From assembly GCA_951640165.1 (NCBI GenBank), contig OX621247.1, positions 31,098,001 to 31,162,000 of the forward strand: 64,000 nucleotides of DNA. Direction: 5' to 3'. The notes under the pieces are model-generated. The model had not been told where the DNA came from, did no database searches, and saw only the letters and a program-made list of their open reading frames with translations. Below are positions 1 to 10,629 of the stretch, one piece after another (within the stretch, counting starts at the first letter, position 1; every line of letters starts with the position of its first letter). Source of the DNA: Pseudoips prasinana (taxonomy: Eukaryota; Arthropoda; Insecta; Lepidoptera; Nolidae). Position numbers and translations under genes: made by a program.

Positions 1-454
1 ATCTACATACATTTGGGAATCCATAGCACTTGATACCCATTAAAGCACACAAAAGAGATTCTTTCTAGCCATTATAGGTCTAGAATTAAACCTTAATTTA
101 ACCCTCGCCTATCTAAATCACCAACTTCAATACAACCTTGTGTCTTGTTACGTAAATAAAGAGTCCCAAATTTAAACTTGGGAAAAATCCCTTCCCAGCC
201 ATTTATGAGGTGCTGACTTTTAACCGGTGGGCACTTCGTCCACAATTATTTTAATCGACCACTTGTGGAACGTAGCCCATTATATAAATTACATTAATGC
301 CCCCATATTGCTCTTTTGTTATTTTTTTTGGAGCTAGAAATGTGTCACCCGTGTTCTGGGCGTTTTGTAGAAAGGCTCTTGAATTATTAAGTAGTCATTT
401 ATTAAAAGCTTAGAATAACTTATTGGTTTAAATAGAAGCGCCGTTTGAATAGTA
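1..454. other. AT-rich sequence, nothing recognised
   Basis: No ORF with coding character, splice-flanked exon or repeat shared with the rest of the window was seen. Confidence 0.4.
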
Positions 455-700
455 ATTAAATACATACATACGTAGACTCACGCCTGTTTCCCAGAGGGGT
501 TGGCAGAGACAACGGATTTCCATTTGTCACGATCTTTGCACACGTCTTTTGCCTCGATTACTGTCATTATATTCTTCATACATGCTCGCCGGTTTAGGGG
601 ACTTTTGACCTGCCCTTTCTTGAGAACGTCTGCGATTTGGTCAGAGAATGTTCGACGAGGTCTTCCCCTTCCGGTTGTTCCATTCACACAGGCCAGGTAT
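455..700 (-). pseudogene. LINE reverse-transcriptase C-terminal fragment
   Basis: A minus-strand 69-codon stretch (478-687) reads [18 protein letters not shown], then [19 protein letters not shown] and DRDKWKSVV. The DRDKW pattern is typical of the tail of non-LTR retrotransposon polyproteins (RTE/Jockey type). The fragment at 13096-13215 repeats the same peptide tail on the other strand. It is a decayed fragment without catalytic motifs. Confidence 0.6.
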
Positions 701-761
701 AATTAAATATTTGGTTAGATAAATTTACATGGAATTGGGGCTGCAAATATATTATTTACTA

Positions 762-1403
762 GCTGTGCCCTCAACTTCGCCGCACATTTTGTTATGACTT
801 CTTAAATGTAACATCAGAATATCTCTAATATTTTATCTCTTAAATTGATGCTTGGTGCTTTTGCAGCTGGCTTCTCTCGTTTTATGAGGCTATAGCCTCT
901 TTACATCGCTTTGCTCAGGAGGGAAGTGGAACTATTCATTTTCTAACTCCTCCTTTTTTCTCTTTCTGATTAAATTCGTTGCGGGATCCAAGACAGTTAA
1001 AGCGATTCCCCGGGACATGCCTGAGCCTCACCGCTCAGTGTAATTTCATTTTGTGCCACTGTTGATCCTGGCTTACAGGAGTTGCAGTGGTGGGTCTAGG
1101 GACTAGTCCCGAAATAATATTTTGTCTCTGGTCACAAAATTTCACATAAACCTTACATATTTCCATACAAACTTTCATACTCTATAGCTTATTGTAATTT
1201 TACAGTTTTTACAAACATATCATATTTATTTATATCAAATCAACAACCTAAAAATGACAATACCTCCATACAACTTTTAATCCCCCCTTTCAACCAGTTA
1301 CACCCTTTTATTCGCATTAAAAAGTAACTCAGGCTCTAGACGATCTGTGTGAAAGCGCGACAGACAGATAGAGTTACTTTAGCATTTATAATATTAGTAA
1401 GGA
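762..1403 (+). repeat. ACTAGCTGTGCC repeat, split by another repeat
   Basis: It begins CTAGCTGTGCCCTCAACTTC at 762 and ends TTTATAATATTAGTAAGGAT near 1403, the two termini that define this family in the window. A different repeat (862-1130) lies inside it. The tail resembles RTE-type LINE or SINE 3' ends; the class is not certain. Confidence 0.5.
862..1130 (+). repeat. Dispersed repeat I, copy 1
   Basis: Marked by CTCTCGTTTTATGAGGCT, CACCGCTCAGTGTAATTTC and GTTGATCCTGGCTTACAGG. It matches 38660-38930 on the opposite strand along its whole length. Confidence 0.6.
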
Positions 1404-2084
1404 TTATTAATCACATTTAAGTCACATGCCCGTCTGTTTTGATCATACGGTGTACAACATTAGCGTTTTCGTTATTCACAGCGTTAGATGCACTACCATC
1501 ACGAAATTGGACAAATAAAAATTAGACGACTGCGCTTGAATTCTGTAAACCAGCTATAAAAATTTGCTTCATCACCAAAAGCAGGTTGCAGGCAAGCGAC
1601 ACTTTTGGCCTCAAACACACTTATAATAGTTGTTTTTTTTAGTTAACGGTTTTTTAAGCAATATGCTACTAATAATGTTTTAGAGACCGTGTAATCAGAA
1701 TTAAGTTCCAAAAAAAGTCTGATTTTGATGAAAATAAGAGTGGTATAAGAGAGCCGGCAAGATTGGTAAATAACTTACAGAATTTATTGGCCCAAATTGA
1801 TGTCAGCTATTCAAATTAGAACAAATTCAATTCCGATCTGCCAATGAATCCCGAAGTCAGACCACAGATTATGACCGGAATACTTATTTGTCGTAAATGT
1901 AGTTAAATCTAATCACTTTAGGTGTAAAACTTCCACGATATTATCCAACAAGTTTGTAACATGATGGATCGTTCACTTTCCACTTCTCATGATACGACTA
2001 ATAAAATAGATTACATCGTATTTATAAGATGTTGGCTAGAATGGTCTAGTGATAAAGTTATTCAACTCCAGGTTCAATTGCCGG
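1404..2084. other. Unassigned intergenic sequence
   Basis: Low-complexity AT-rich DNA with no coding or repeat structure that I could match within the window. Confidence 0.35.
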
Positions 2085-2420
2085 ATAGGGTCAAAACAAA
2101 ATTCTGACAAAAACGTCAAAACCTGCGCGTTGTGGTGAGGACCATTACTGCACACTGCTCACTTAATAAACACTTCCACACTATCGGCATAACTGACAGC
2201 CCTCTGTGCAGAGCATGTATGGACGCTGAGGAAACGGTCACGCATGTCCTCCTCTGATGCACAGGCATCACGAAAATCCGGAGAGAAACCCTGGGATAAC
2301 CAAGAAATCTTACGGAGGCCCTGAGATGTCTTGGAGATCTAATACCTACTAATCACTTGTTTGCGTCGCATTGGCGCGTCATTATTATTGTAAATTGCCT
2401 ACTAAATGAAAAAGCTATAT
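2085..2420 (+). pseudogene. LINE C-terminal fragment with Cys/His motif
   Basis: The frame reads RVVVRTITAHCSLNKHFHTI, then GITDSPLCRACMDAEETVTH and VLL. CRAC followed by a Glu-Glu-Thr..His and Cys pattern is typical of the zinc-like tail of R1/Jockey-type LINE polyproteins. Two in-frame stops (a TGA just after HVLL and a TAA in the following line) break it, so it is a relic. Confidence 0.65.
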
Positions 2421-2592
2421 CAAATATCTTAGCTTTAATATACACCTAAATTAGACATAAGTCCATTTACAAGGACACTATCACGTATATCTACCATTTA
2501 CAACTACAAAGGAACCATCTTAGTTCAGGTGTCAAACCACCAAGTATCTATTGTTGTGAAACAATTTATGTGTACTTTCTTCAACCTGTATT

Positions 2593-2719
2593 GTACACAC
2601 GGCTACATATCAAGCTATACATTTACAGTATACGCTGAACTCGCGTTGTATAGGATTTTCGAACAATGAGAGGTCAGCTTATATTGGAAATGTATAGCTT
2701 GATATGTAGCCGTGTGTAC
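2593..2719. repeat. MITE-like palindrome with 32-bp perfect arms
   Basis: The arms at 2593-2624 and 2688-2719 are exact reverse complements (start GTACACACGGCTACATATC) around a 63-base spacer. There is no coding content. It is probably a small non-autonomous DNA element. Confidence 0.65.
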
Positions 2720-2749
2720 TATGGTGAGAAAAAACGATTAATTATTAAC

Positions 2750-3150
2750 TAAAACATGTGCTTCTGGAAGGGGCGCGGGCTGGATGGAATGAAGGCCGCC
2801 ATTGCTCACGTAGGCCCACATCGGGACTAAGTGTGGAATGCATATCTACCCACTAGCATATTAGTGGGACTAAGTGATGATGATATGGTTGTTAGCGGTG
2901 TCATACCCCTGTACCTCGTAGAGTTCGTAACTTCTTTGGCGCTCTCGACTTATCATCGGATTATGTAAATGAGGGAATAGCGACTGATATATTAACAAGG
3001 TATAACGGAAATAGAGGACGTAACTTGAGGAGCTTAATTTATCTTTTCTTTATCTATGGAACTAAAGAAAGTGTAACAGATCAACATACAAAGACAAAAT
3101 AAACAAAAATCTGATGCATTTTGTATCAGATGATAATTCACAAACTGGTT
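2750..3150. other. Unassigned sequence
   Basis: There is a short palindrome CCCACTAGCATATTAGTGGG near 2850. The rest carries no recognised feature. Confidence 0.35.
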
Positions 3151-3159
3151 TTCATATGT

Positions 3160-3345
3160 TTGGTTCTCTACTATTTTTGGTTCGTCTTGTATACCTCACT
3201 TTGTAACTTATACTCAGCTACATGGCAATCTTTAAAGAGCGAGCCTTTTTCTAACTTAAAGGCACGCACTTGCAGACTCTCTGGTGTTGCGAGCGCCCAT
3301 AGCCGACGGTGATCACTTTCCATCAGCTGATTGAATTGATCGCCT
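3160..3345 (-). repeat. Dispersed repeat G (AGTGATCACCG type), minus
   Basis: Reads in reverse as the family seen at 4390-4660 and 42960-43260 (GAAAGTGATCACCGTCGGC, CACCAGAGAGTCTGCAAGTG). It resembles a common lepidopteran LINE 3' end. It is truncated. Confidence 0.55.
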
Positions 3346-3499
3346 GCTTTAAAAAAAACAAATCTTCCATTCAAGTGGCAACTTGTTAATCTATCATCGT
3401 TTCATTCACTTACAAATACGTCTGTATTTTAAAAACTTTATTTGAATTGTATATTTCATGCAATTGTCCTTCCATTAAATAAATAAAATGAAAATAAAA

Positions 3500-3720
3500 T
3501 AAAAAAGGTTTTTATTCACGTAGACTTTAAAAAGTGCTTGTAAATAGTCAGAACATCAACAGATTTTGTCCACTTAAAGTAATTATTTAGTAGGCAAACA
3601 CATAGATACATATCTGCTCGATCGTTAATTCTATGTCTCTTATGCATCCGACAAAAGCCAGATATGGCTTATACGCATACGTTGGGCCTGCTACCAGCGA
3701 TGTAATTGAATAATAATACC
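3500..3720 (-). repeat. Repeat H 3' end, minus
   Basis: Contains GGTTTTTATTCACGTAGAC and GTCCACTTAAAGTAATTATT, the reverse complement of the 3' part of the element at 16600-17145. A Pol II-like AATAAA ends the sense strand. Confidence 0.6.
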
Positions 3721-3814
3721 GTCCGCTGAAGAATGGATTATGTCTGTTAAGATTTTGCTCATATCTGGAAACATGTCCTATTACTTGCCAATTTCTAATT
3801 TTAATATAATAGAC

Positions 3815-3970
3815 TACAATACTCTTTATTGTACACCAAATTAAAGAACAGATTTTTTTTTAATGATTCATACATTACATTTATTTATAAATAACATTAT
3901 AATAATTAATAGTTCCTAAAGATATATAGATAAAAATTATAAACCTACATAGATATAAAATAAAATAAAT
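3815..3970 (-). repeat. LINE 3'-end fragment (CTTTATTGTACACC)
   Basis: ACTCTTTATTGTACACCAAA is the reverse of the LINE tail seen intact at 51640-51862 (GGTGTACAATAAAGAGT). AT-rich sequence follows. Confidence 0.4.
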
Positions 3971-4032
3971 CTAAACAGCGTCAAAAAAAAGACCAGAAAT
4001 TAATCTTTTTATAGAAAAATCCCCAATTCATT

Positions 4033-4120
4033 TTTGGCCCGACCCGGGATTTGAACTTAGGACCTTGTTATCTGCGGTGGTACAGGCTACTGCTAGACCA
4101 ACGAGGCAGCCAACCACGTA
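4033..4120 (-). repeat. SINE C head (tRNA-like), minus
   Basis: In reverse it reads GGCTGCCTCGTTGGTCTAGC and ends in a B-box-like GGTCCTAAGTTCAAATCCCG. It matches the 5' part of the full SINE at 42383-42735. Only the head is present. Confidence 0.65.
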
Positions 4121-4389
4121 ACAGGAGAATATTTTTCCTGTCATTAAAGACAAGATCTGTGTCTCCGCAACCTTGCTATGAAATTTAATTAACGTGACTC
4201 TTAAAGTACGTTATTGAGTTTACTTCCATAGAATAATCCTGTATAAACAAAAAGCTTTTCATTCCCCTCAAGGAAGCACTTCTGCTACACAATTTGGCTT
4301 TAATAATTCTTTTAAACTTATTCGTAGACAATTCTTTACTGAATATGGATCTTGTGCACATGACTTATTATTATATTTTTTTATAAGTA

Positions 4390-5000
4390 GATGACAAACG
4401 AGCTGTTAGATCTCCCGATGGGAAGTGATCACCGCAGCCAATGGACACTCGCAACACCAGAGAGTTCGCGGGTGCGTTGTGGGCCTTTAAAAAAGTCAGC
4501 AAACCCAGCGTTGGCCCTTCCCTCGACTCCGATGAGTCAAAGGAAGTTTCTACGTGTGAGTAAGGTTGCCAGAGACCTTACTCACACGCAGAAACACGCC
4601 ATTAAGTTATTAATGTTATAATTAAGGAATGTCTTCTGTAACGTGGAGGTACTTCCCCAGTCAGGATGCTCTTCTTAGGGTTCCGTACCCAAAGGATAAA
4701 ATGGGACCCTATTACTAAGACTTCGCTATCTGTCTGTCCGTCCGTCTGTCACCAGGCTGTATCTCATGAACCGTGATAGTTAGACAGTTGAAATTTTCAC
4801 AGACGATGTATTTCTGTTGCCGCTATAACAACAAATACTAAAAAAGAACTATAATAAATACTTAAGGGGGCTCCCATACAACGGACGTGAATTTTTTGTT
4901 AGTTTTTATAGATAATAGTACGGAACCCTTCGTGCGCGAATCCGACTTGCACTTGGCCGGTTTTTTCAACTCTGTGCCCTACCTCTCTTAATATTATTTT
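4390..5000 (+). repeat. Repeat G, interrupted by a later insertion
   Basis: Starts ACAAACGAGCTGTTAGATC and GGGAAGTGATCACCGCAGCC. Its end, CCCTACCTCTCTTAA at about 4978-4993, is separated from GTCAGGATGCTCTT (near 4660) by the element at 4664-4966. The uninterrupted copy at 42960-43260 shows the joined order. Confidence 0.65.
4664..4966 (-). mobile_element. GGTTCCGTA/CTTGGCCGG element, minus, divergent
   Basis: Bounded by CTTAGGGTTCCGTACCC and by CACTTGGCCGGTTTTTT. It contains a CTGTCTGTCCGTCCGTCTG tract as in the other copies. It lies inside repeat G, so it is younger than that copy. No ORF. Confidence 0.65.
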
Positions 5001-5307
5001 ACGTATGTACTTAGTTAAAATGCACCTCTTATATCAATTTCAGTACATCAAAATTCAAAAGCATTAAGCTTTTCTTTGTAATAAGCTAGCTAGCTTATTC
5101 ATTTCATATCGTTCGTTAAGCTACAGTGTTAGAAGACATACTGGCTTCCCACTCTCATACTATTTTAAACATGACTACCTAATTCTAAACTAAATAATTC
5201 TATTTGTTAAAAATGTTGAATATATTGTCTTGTACTTTCCATAATAATACTGATACAAATTGTAACGCAGTGGAAGAAAGTTATCCATAAAATAAACAAG
5301 TTATAAA

Positions 5308-5527
5308 AAACCAGCCAAGTGCGAGTCGGACTCACCCATGAAGGGTTCCGTAGCAGCAAGTACTGTACACAACAAGTGCTGTACTGTTGGTAAAGCTCTT
5401 AAAGTTTCGGAAAAAAGTGGCTGTGACATACGGACGGACAGGCAGACAGACAAACAGATAGACTGACAGACATGATGAATCTACAAGGGTTCCGTTTTTT
5501 ACCATTCGGCTACGGAACCCTAAAAAC
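5308..5527 (+). mobile_element. GGTTCCGTA/CTTGGCCGG element, internally deleted
   Basis: Runs from AAAAAACCAGCCAAGTGCGA to GGCTACGGAACCCTAAAAA. Compared with the complete copy at 22256-22858, most of the interior is missing. It is absent at this position in the right arm of the inverted duplication. Confidence 0.75.
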
Positions 5528-5951
5528 AGTTTGTACATGACGAAAATCACACCAAACTTATCTACCGTGTCTGCAATGAGTGATTACCTTGTTTTCTAAC
5601 CTTATTTAATATAGATGGCGTATGCAATGCGTTTGCTATATTTATAGTCTGAATAAAATAAGTAAGTACCTAAAGAACGGACACAGATCGGTATACAACG
5701 GTCAGAGTAGACATTTGTAGTGGAAGGCTCCAATAAGAAGGAATCGTAATAAATCGAAACTCGAAACCTCAATCTGGCGAAAACATATCCCAATATATTA
5801 CTTCCTTGTGTTATCTTCGTATAAGTTTCCTGAAAAGTATGAAGCTGTATTTTGTCATGTCACTGCTCAATTCTTTGCAATTTTCTATGAAATAAATCAC
5901 GTAATTTCAGACAAAGTAGATTGCTGTTTAATGATGTGAAAAAAATCATTT

Positions 5952-6230
5952 TTGTATAGGCTAGTTCATGGTGGATGCGCCCAAGACCTCCATGAACGCA
6001 TCCCTCCTTCCCCCTTTTTTCATCGGACTACCAGCCGTCGGGAGAGTCTCCACTGCTTTGTTGTTGACATCCCATTATGCCGTATAAAGCGCTTTGCTTC
6101 CTCTTTCATCATACGCACGGCTAACCTGCGGAACACCCTCTCGAACGACGTGTTTCCAGATTGACATATCATGGGTTTATTCAAGGCTAGAGTGAATAGG
6201 CATCTTATAGGTCCACCTTCACCTACCATC
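5952..6230 (+). pseudogene. LINE reverse-transcriptase C-terminus, left arm
   Basis: The frame reads RRESLHCFVVDIPLCRIKRF, then ASSFIIRTANLRNTLSNDVF, a stop, and HIMGLFKARVNRHLI. Patterns like RTANLWNxLPxxVFP and MGLFKxRVNRHL are typical of the last part of Jockey/CR1-type LINE polyproteins. A TGA after VFPD breaks the frame. The 3' UTR continues to the AATAAAGCTTTCTTTC tail near 6590. The same fragment lies inverted at 8612-9409. Confidence 0.75.
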
Positions 6231-6590
6231 AGGTGAGATCGTGGTCAAGCACAGACCCTTTAAATAAATCGTAAAACCTTTAAATGAACCGTAACATTAA
6301 CAACTAAAGCAGCATAAAGGAGACCTTATAACAATTGACATTAAACTTAATTGGGTATAATAATTTAAATAATGTAATGAATAGTTAATGTGATAATCTA
6401 ATGTAATCTATAACGTAATGTAATATATAATGTTATGTAATCTATAATGTAATGTAATCTTTGTAATGTTAAATGTTTGTTGTTAAATTTGTACACCCAC
6501 AAAATCGGTAGAATATGATAATCCTACCTAAACATAAACATCTTCTATGTACTCGTATTCTGACAAATAAAGCTTTCTTTCTTTCTACAC
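6231..6590 (+). repeat. LINE 3' UTR with AATAAAG and (CTTT)n end
   Basis: Contains runs of TAATGTAATGTAATCT and ends GACAAATAAAGCTTTCTTTC. It belongs to the LINE fragment just upstream. Confidence 0.65.
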
Positions 6591-6788
6591 GGTTGCAAAC
6601 CAACGTCCCAACAGAGCTCACACTAGCTAGAAGATCCTTAAGTAATATGTAAGTTTTAACGACTCCTTCGTGTTATTATATAACGTAAGAAACATTTACA
6701 TTGAACTAATCCGCCAGAATAGTGTCAGGGAGTGGTAAAACCGATATGTAGGGGCAGAGGCCGATGCGTTGCCGAGACTTTTCTTGCC

Positions 6789-6845
6789 TTTGGGAGGTAT
6801 TTGTCCAACAGTGGACGTCATTCAGCTGACATGATGATGATAAGG
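6789..6845 (+). repeat. RTE-type 3' tail fragment
   Basis: TGTCCAACAGTGGACGTCAT and GCTGACATGATGATGAT are the last bases of the RTE-type tail family seen at 15775-16015 and 25290-25500. Confidence 0.6.
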
Positions 6846-6915
6846 ATGACTATTGTATATCCGATTTTGATCATCTACTTTTGTCGTTGAAACTACCTTC
6901 CTCATTGCCTTATTA

Positions 6916-7100
6916 TGTACTAGCTGTGCCCCGCGGTTTTACCCTCGTTAAACTTTATAAAGTATAGTCGTAGTGTTAATCCAGGTTTTCAGCTAAGTCC
7001 ATACCAAATTTTATTAAAATCGCTCCAGACGTTTAGACGTGAAGAAGTAACAAACACACTCACACACTCACAAACTTTCACCTTTATAATATTAGTGTGT
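6916..7100 (+). repeat. ACTAGCTGTGCC repeat, short full copy
   Basis: Begins ACTAGCTGTGCCCCGCGGTT and ends CACCTTTATAATATTAGTGT. Both termini and the middle AAATTTTATTAAAATCGCTC match 12330-12520 and 50365-50545 in reverse. Confidence 0.7.
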
Positions 7101-7144
7101 ACTTTAAATTTTCTGTACAAAAAAATACAAAATACAAAAATTTA

Positions 7145-7330
7145 ATTTAATTGAAGGGCCCCATGCTGTAGTCTCTTGGGAAAACCGTAACAGGGAGTTC
7201 ATTCCACAACCTCAACGTACGTGGGAGGAAGTTTCGCTGAAAGCTAACCGTACGTGATCGAAATGGTTCGATGATGTGAGGACTCCTTGTCTGTGGCGAG
7301 AGGTGCGATGGTAGAAGATGGCCGTGGGCA
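7145..7330 (-). pseudogene. LINE C-terminal fragment, minus
   Basis: The minus strand reads HGHLLPSHLSPQTRSPHIIE, then PFRSRTVSFQRNFLPRTLRL and WNELPVTVFPRDYSMGP. RTLRLWNELPxxVFPxxYxMG is the typical tail of a Jockey/CR1-type LINE. It is a truncated relic in the spacer of the inverted duplication. Confidence 0.7.
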
Positions 7331-7534
7331 TCAAATCAAATAATTCCTATGTCGCTGGTCTGCTGTCGTTTATAATAAAGCGGGGTCTTTTTTAAATAGT
7401 TGCCGTATGTATTTACATATTTTAATTTAGTGACCCGCCATAATACATATATAAAAAAATATTATAGTAGTTTTTAATTTAGAACACTTATTTATTTTTT
7501 ACGCCAAACAATAACGTATATGGCAAAATAGGTT

Positions 7535-7700
7535 TAGGTTTAAAGATTCTTTATTCTCAATAAAAACAAATAAGTCACTTACTTGAGAACAATAAATAAT
7601 AACTTATAATAATTTACATAAAGTCGAGTTCGTAGTTTCCCTAAGTACATACATTATTCTTATGATAAGGTGTGGTACTCACCTAATGTACCCACTTTCC
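7535..7700 (-). repeat. LINE 3' UTR fragment, minus
   Basis: GGTTTAAAGATTCTTTATTC and CACTTACTTGAGAACAAT are the reverse of the tail at 29265-29335 (CTCATGTAAGTGAATTAC, AAACCTTAAACC). Confidence 0.5.
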
Positions 7701-7861
7701 CGAGGTTAGGATATTAAGTAAAATAAAGGCTTTGGGTTAAATTATATTGATTTTCGTGGAGTTCACCTACTGTTATCGTACATTTATAAACTTGTAAGAT
7801 TAAAAAAAAACACTTACATACAAGAAATCAAGCAAGAATTAACAAGGACAAACGATCGTGT

Positions 7862-7945
7862 CCATCACACAAAGATTTATACCGGGAGGGAATCGAACCC
7901 ACGATTTCGGTCAGGTTCACTAACCACTAGACCAAGAGGTTAGGC
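7862..7945 (-). repeat. tRNA-like SINE head, minus
   Basis: In reverse it reads TGGTCTAGTGGTTAGTGAAC and GTGGGTTCGATTCCCTCCC, with A- and B-box order like a tRNA. There is no good cloverleaf and it is degraded. Confidence 0.5.
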
Positions 7946-8465
7946 CAGTAATAATATGTTGTTATTAAAGTTTGGCTGCTTTTTGGAACTTTCAACTAAT
8001 TTAAAGTACCTTAAAAAATACTAACTTATAACTTTGTTAACACTATAATTTTCACGAAGTTTAACTAATACTCTTTAACGGATATTTTAACAGTTGTTGC
8101 GATCTTGTTGCATCGCCAAGAGCTTAATCTAGGACACTCATCTATCAGGTGGGGTAACGTCTCCGGTATATAGGGATCACATGCGAATCCAGAGTTTGAC
8201 CTTAGTTTGGAACGTGCCAAATATTGTCCAAACCCCCCATGCCACGTCAGTAACTGAGTAGTGACATTATCAATTTTAATGCTATTGACAATTTGGTATG
8301 CCTATTTTGTGTCAGGCAAGAAAAGTCTCGGCAACGCATCGGCCTCTGCCACTACATATCGGTTTTACCACTCCCTGACACTATTCTGGCGGATTAGTTA
8401 AATGTAAATGTTTCTTACGTTATATAATAACACGAAGGAGTCGTTAAAACTTACATATTACTTAA

Positions 8466-8612
8466 GCATCTTCTACACGGTTGCAAACCACCGTGCTAAC
8501 AGAGGTCACCCTGGTGGTTGCTATCCATCTAGACTGCAGTTGTGCAGTCTAGATGGATGGCAACCACCAGTGTGAGCTCTGTTGGGACGTTGGTTTGCAA
8601 CCGTGTAGAAAG
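8466..8612. mobile_element. Foldback MITE, about 70-bp arms
   Basis: CTTCTACACGGTTGCAAACC and ATCCATCTAGACTGCAG pair with CAGTCTAGATGGATGGC and GGTTTGCAACCGTGTAGAA around a 5-base loop. The left arm of the duplication keeps only the first part, ending CTCACACTAGCTAGAAG. Confidence 0.75.
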
Positions 8613-9409
8613 AAAGAAAGCTTTATTTGTCAGAATACGAGTACATAGAAGATGTTTATGTTTAGGTAGGATCATCATATTCTACCGATTTTGTCGGTGT
8701 ACAAATTTAACAACAAACATTTAACATTACAAAGATTACATTACATTATAGATTACATAACATTATATATTACATTACGTTATAGATTACATTACATTAT
8801 CACATTAACTATTCATTACATAATTTAAATTATTATACCCAATTAAGTTTAATGTCAATTGTTATAAGGTCTCCTTTATGCTGCTTTAGTTGTTAATGTT
8901 ACGGTTTATTTAAAAGCTTTACGATTTATTTCAAGGGTTTGTGCTTGATGGGTTGGTGGTGTTGGGTTAGTGATTGCCTTGGTTTGTATCTCACCTGACG
9001 GTTAGTGGCCCATAAGATGCCTGTTCACTCTAGCCTTGAATAAACCCATGATATGTCAGTCTGGAAACACGTCGTTCGGGAAGGTGTTCCACAGGTTAGC
9101 CGGGCGTATGATGAAAGAGGAAGCAAAGCGCTTCATACGGCATAATGGGATGTCAACAACAAAGCAGTGGAGACTCTCCCGACGCCTGGTAGTCCGATGA
9201 AAAAAGGGGGAAGGAGGGATAAGGTCACGGAGGTCTTGGCGCATCCACCATGAACCAGCCTGTACAAAAATTATTTTTTTCCCATCATAAAACAGCAATT
9301 TACTCTGTCTGAAATCACGTGATTTCATAGAAAATTGCAAAGAATTGAGCAGTGACATGACAAAATACAGCTTCTTACTTTTCAGGAAACTTATACGAAG
9401 ATAACACAA
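8612..9409 (-). pseudogene. LINE 3' end and RT C-terminus, right arm
   Basis: The minus strand has 117 open codons (9056-9409), ending RRRESLHCFVVDIPLCRMKR, then FASSFIIRPANLWNTFPND and VFPD. It is the inverted partner of 5952-6230 and ends in the same place with a TGA. The 3' UTR with AGAAAGAAAGCTTTATTTG lies at 8612-9050. The upstream 60 residues are flanking sequence, not LINE. Confidence 0.75.
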
Positions 9410-9659
9410 GGAAATAATATATTGGAGATATGTTTTCGCCAGATTGAGGCCGATTTATTACGATTCGTTGTTATTGTGGCCTTCGACTACAAATGTCTAT
9501 TCTGACCGTTGTATACTGATCTGTGTCCAATTCTTAAGGTTACTTACTTTATTATTCAGATCTACTTAAATACAGTAAATGCATTGCATACGCCATCTAT
9601 ATTAAATAAGGTTAGAAAGCAAGGTGAAACTCTTCGCAGACACAGAAGATTAATAAAAC

Positions 9660-10038
9660 GCGGCCAAGTGAGAGTCGGACTCGCCCATGAAGTGTTCCGT
9701 ATATTTGAGTTGATTGAAAGAAAGGTAAATTTCGGTTTACGATATATTAAAAACCTCAATATAATTTTTTAAGACCTATCCATAGATATCAAACAGGCAT
9801 GGATTTGATGAAAAAAAAATTTGAGGTTTAGTTCTAAGTATGGGGAACCCCAAAATCTTTTCTATTTTTCTGTGAAAATCTTAATGCGGTTCATAGAATA
9901 CATCTACTTACCAAGTGTCAACAGTATAGTTCTTATAGTTTCGGAAAAAAGTAGTTGTGACATACGGACGGACAGACAGACAGACATGACGAATCTATAA
10001 GGGTTCCGTTTTTTGCCATTTGGCTACGGAACCCTATA
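9660..10038 (+). mobile_element. GGTTCCGTA/CTTGGCCGG element
   Basis: Runs from CGCGGCCAAGTGAGAGTCG to TTTGGCTACGGAACCCTA and includes CATACGGACGGACAGACAG. It is in a different position from the copy in the left arm, so the two inserted separately. Confidence 0.75.
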
Positions 10039-10211
10039 AATGATGAGGTGCCATATATTGCTATTTTGCCAGTTGAGTTTGGTATGATATTCGTTATATA
10101 CAAACTAGTTTTTTTATAACTTGTTTATTTTTATGGATAAATTTCTTCCACTGTGCTACAATTTGTATCAGTAATATTATGGAAAGTAAAAGACTATATG
10201 TTCAACATTTT

Positions 10212-10425
10212 TAACAAACGTGTGGCGCAACGGTTAAGGCAGTGTCGCCGCTTCGTGTCACGGTTTCGAGTCCCGCGCCGGACAACTATTTGTATGACCC
10301 ATAAATAGTTGTTCTGAATCTGGATGTAATTTGTGTCCGTCAATTATATGTTTGTAAAGTTCCCCGCGACACAGGGATTAGCTTCCCTAGTGAGGGCGTA
10401 GTATTTAAAAAAAATGCAAAAAAAA
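10212..10425 (+). mobile_element. SINE D (tRNA-derived), post-duplication insertion
   Basis: The head GTGGCGCAACGGTTAAGGC and B box CGGTTTCGAGTCCCGC are followed by a short body and an A-rich end. It interrupts the right arm where the left arm is continuous (ATTTGTTAAAAATGTTG), with AACAAA on both sides as a likely short target repeat. Confidence 0.75.
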
Positions 10426-10629
10426 AACAAATAGAATTAGTTTAGAATTAAGTAGTAATGTTTTGAATATGAGGTATGAGAGTGGGTAGCCAGTATGTCT
10501 ACTAACACTGCACTTATCAAACGTTATAAATAAGCTAGCTAGATTATAACAAAGGAAAGCTTAGTGCTTTTGATATACTGAAATTGATATAAGAGATGCA
10601 TTTTAATTAAGTACGAGTATATTATCAAC

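Larger units (their letters stand above)
5005..6788 (+). repeat. Left arm of a large inverted duplication
   Basis: Sequence from TACTTAGTTAAAATGCACCT through GAGACTTTTCTTGCC is the reverse complement of 8315-10625, apart from later insertions and deletions. It includes a LINE 3' end (5950-6590). Divergence is modest by eye but was not measured. Confidence 0.85.
8315..10625 (-). repeat. Right arm of the large inverted duplication
   Basis: Reverse complement of 5005-6788. It is longer because it holds a separate GGTTCCGTA-type element (9660-10038) and a SINE (10212-10425). It keeps a full hairpin at 8466-8612 that is collapsed in the left arm (6587-6640). Confidence 0.85.

Noticed and set aside
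9509..9772. An 87-codon plus ORF as a gene
   Set aside because: It spans the right arm of the inverted duplication and the GGTTCCGTA element; no conservation with the left arm.
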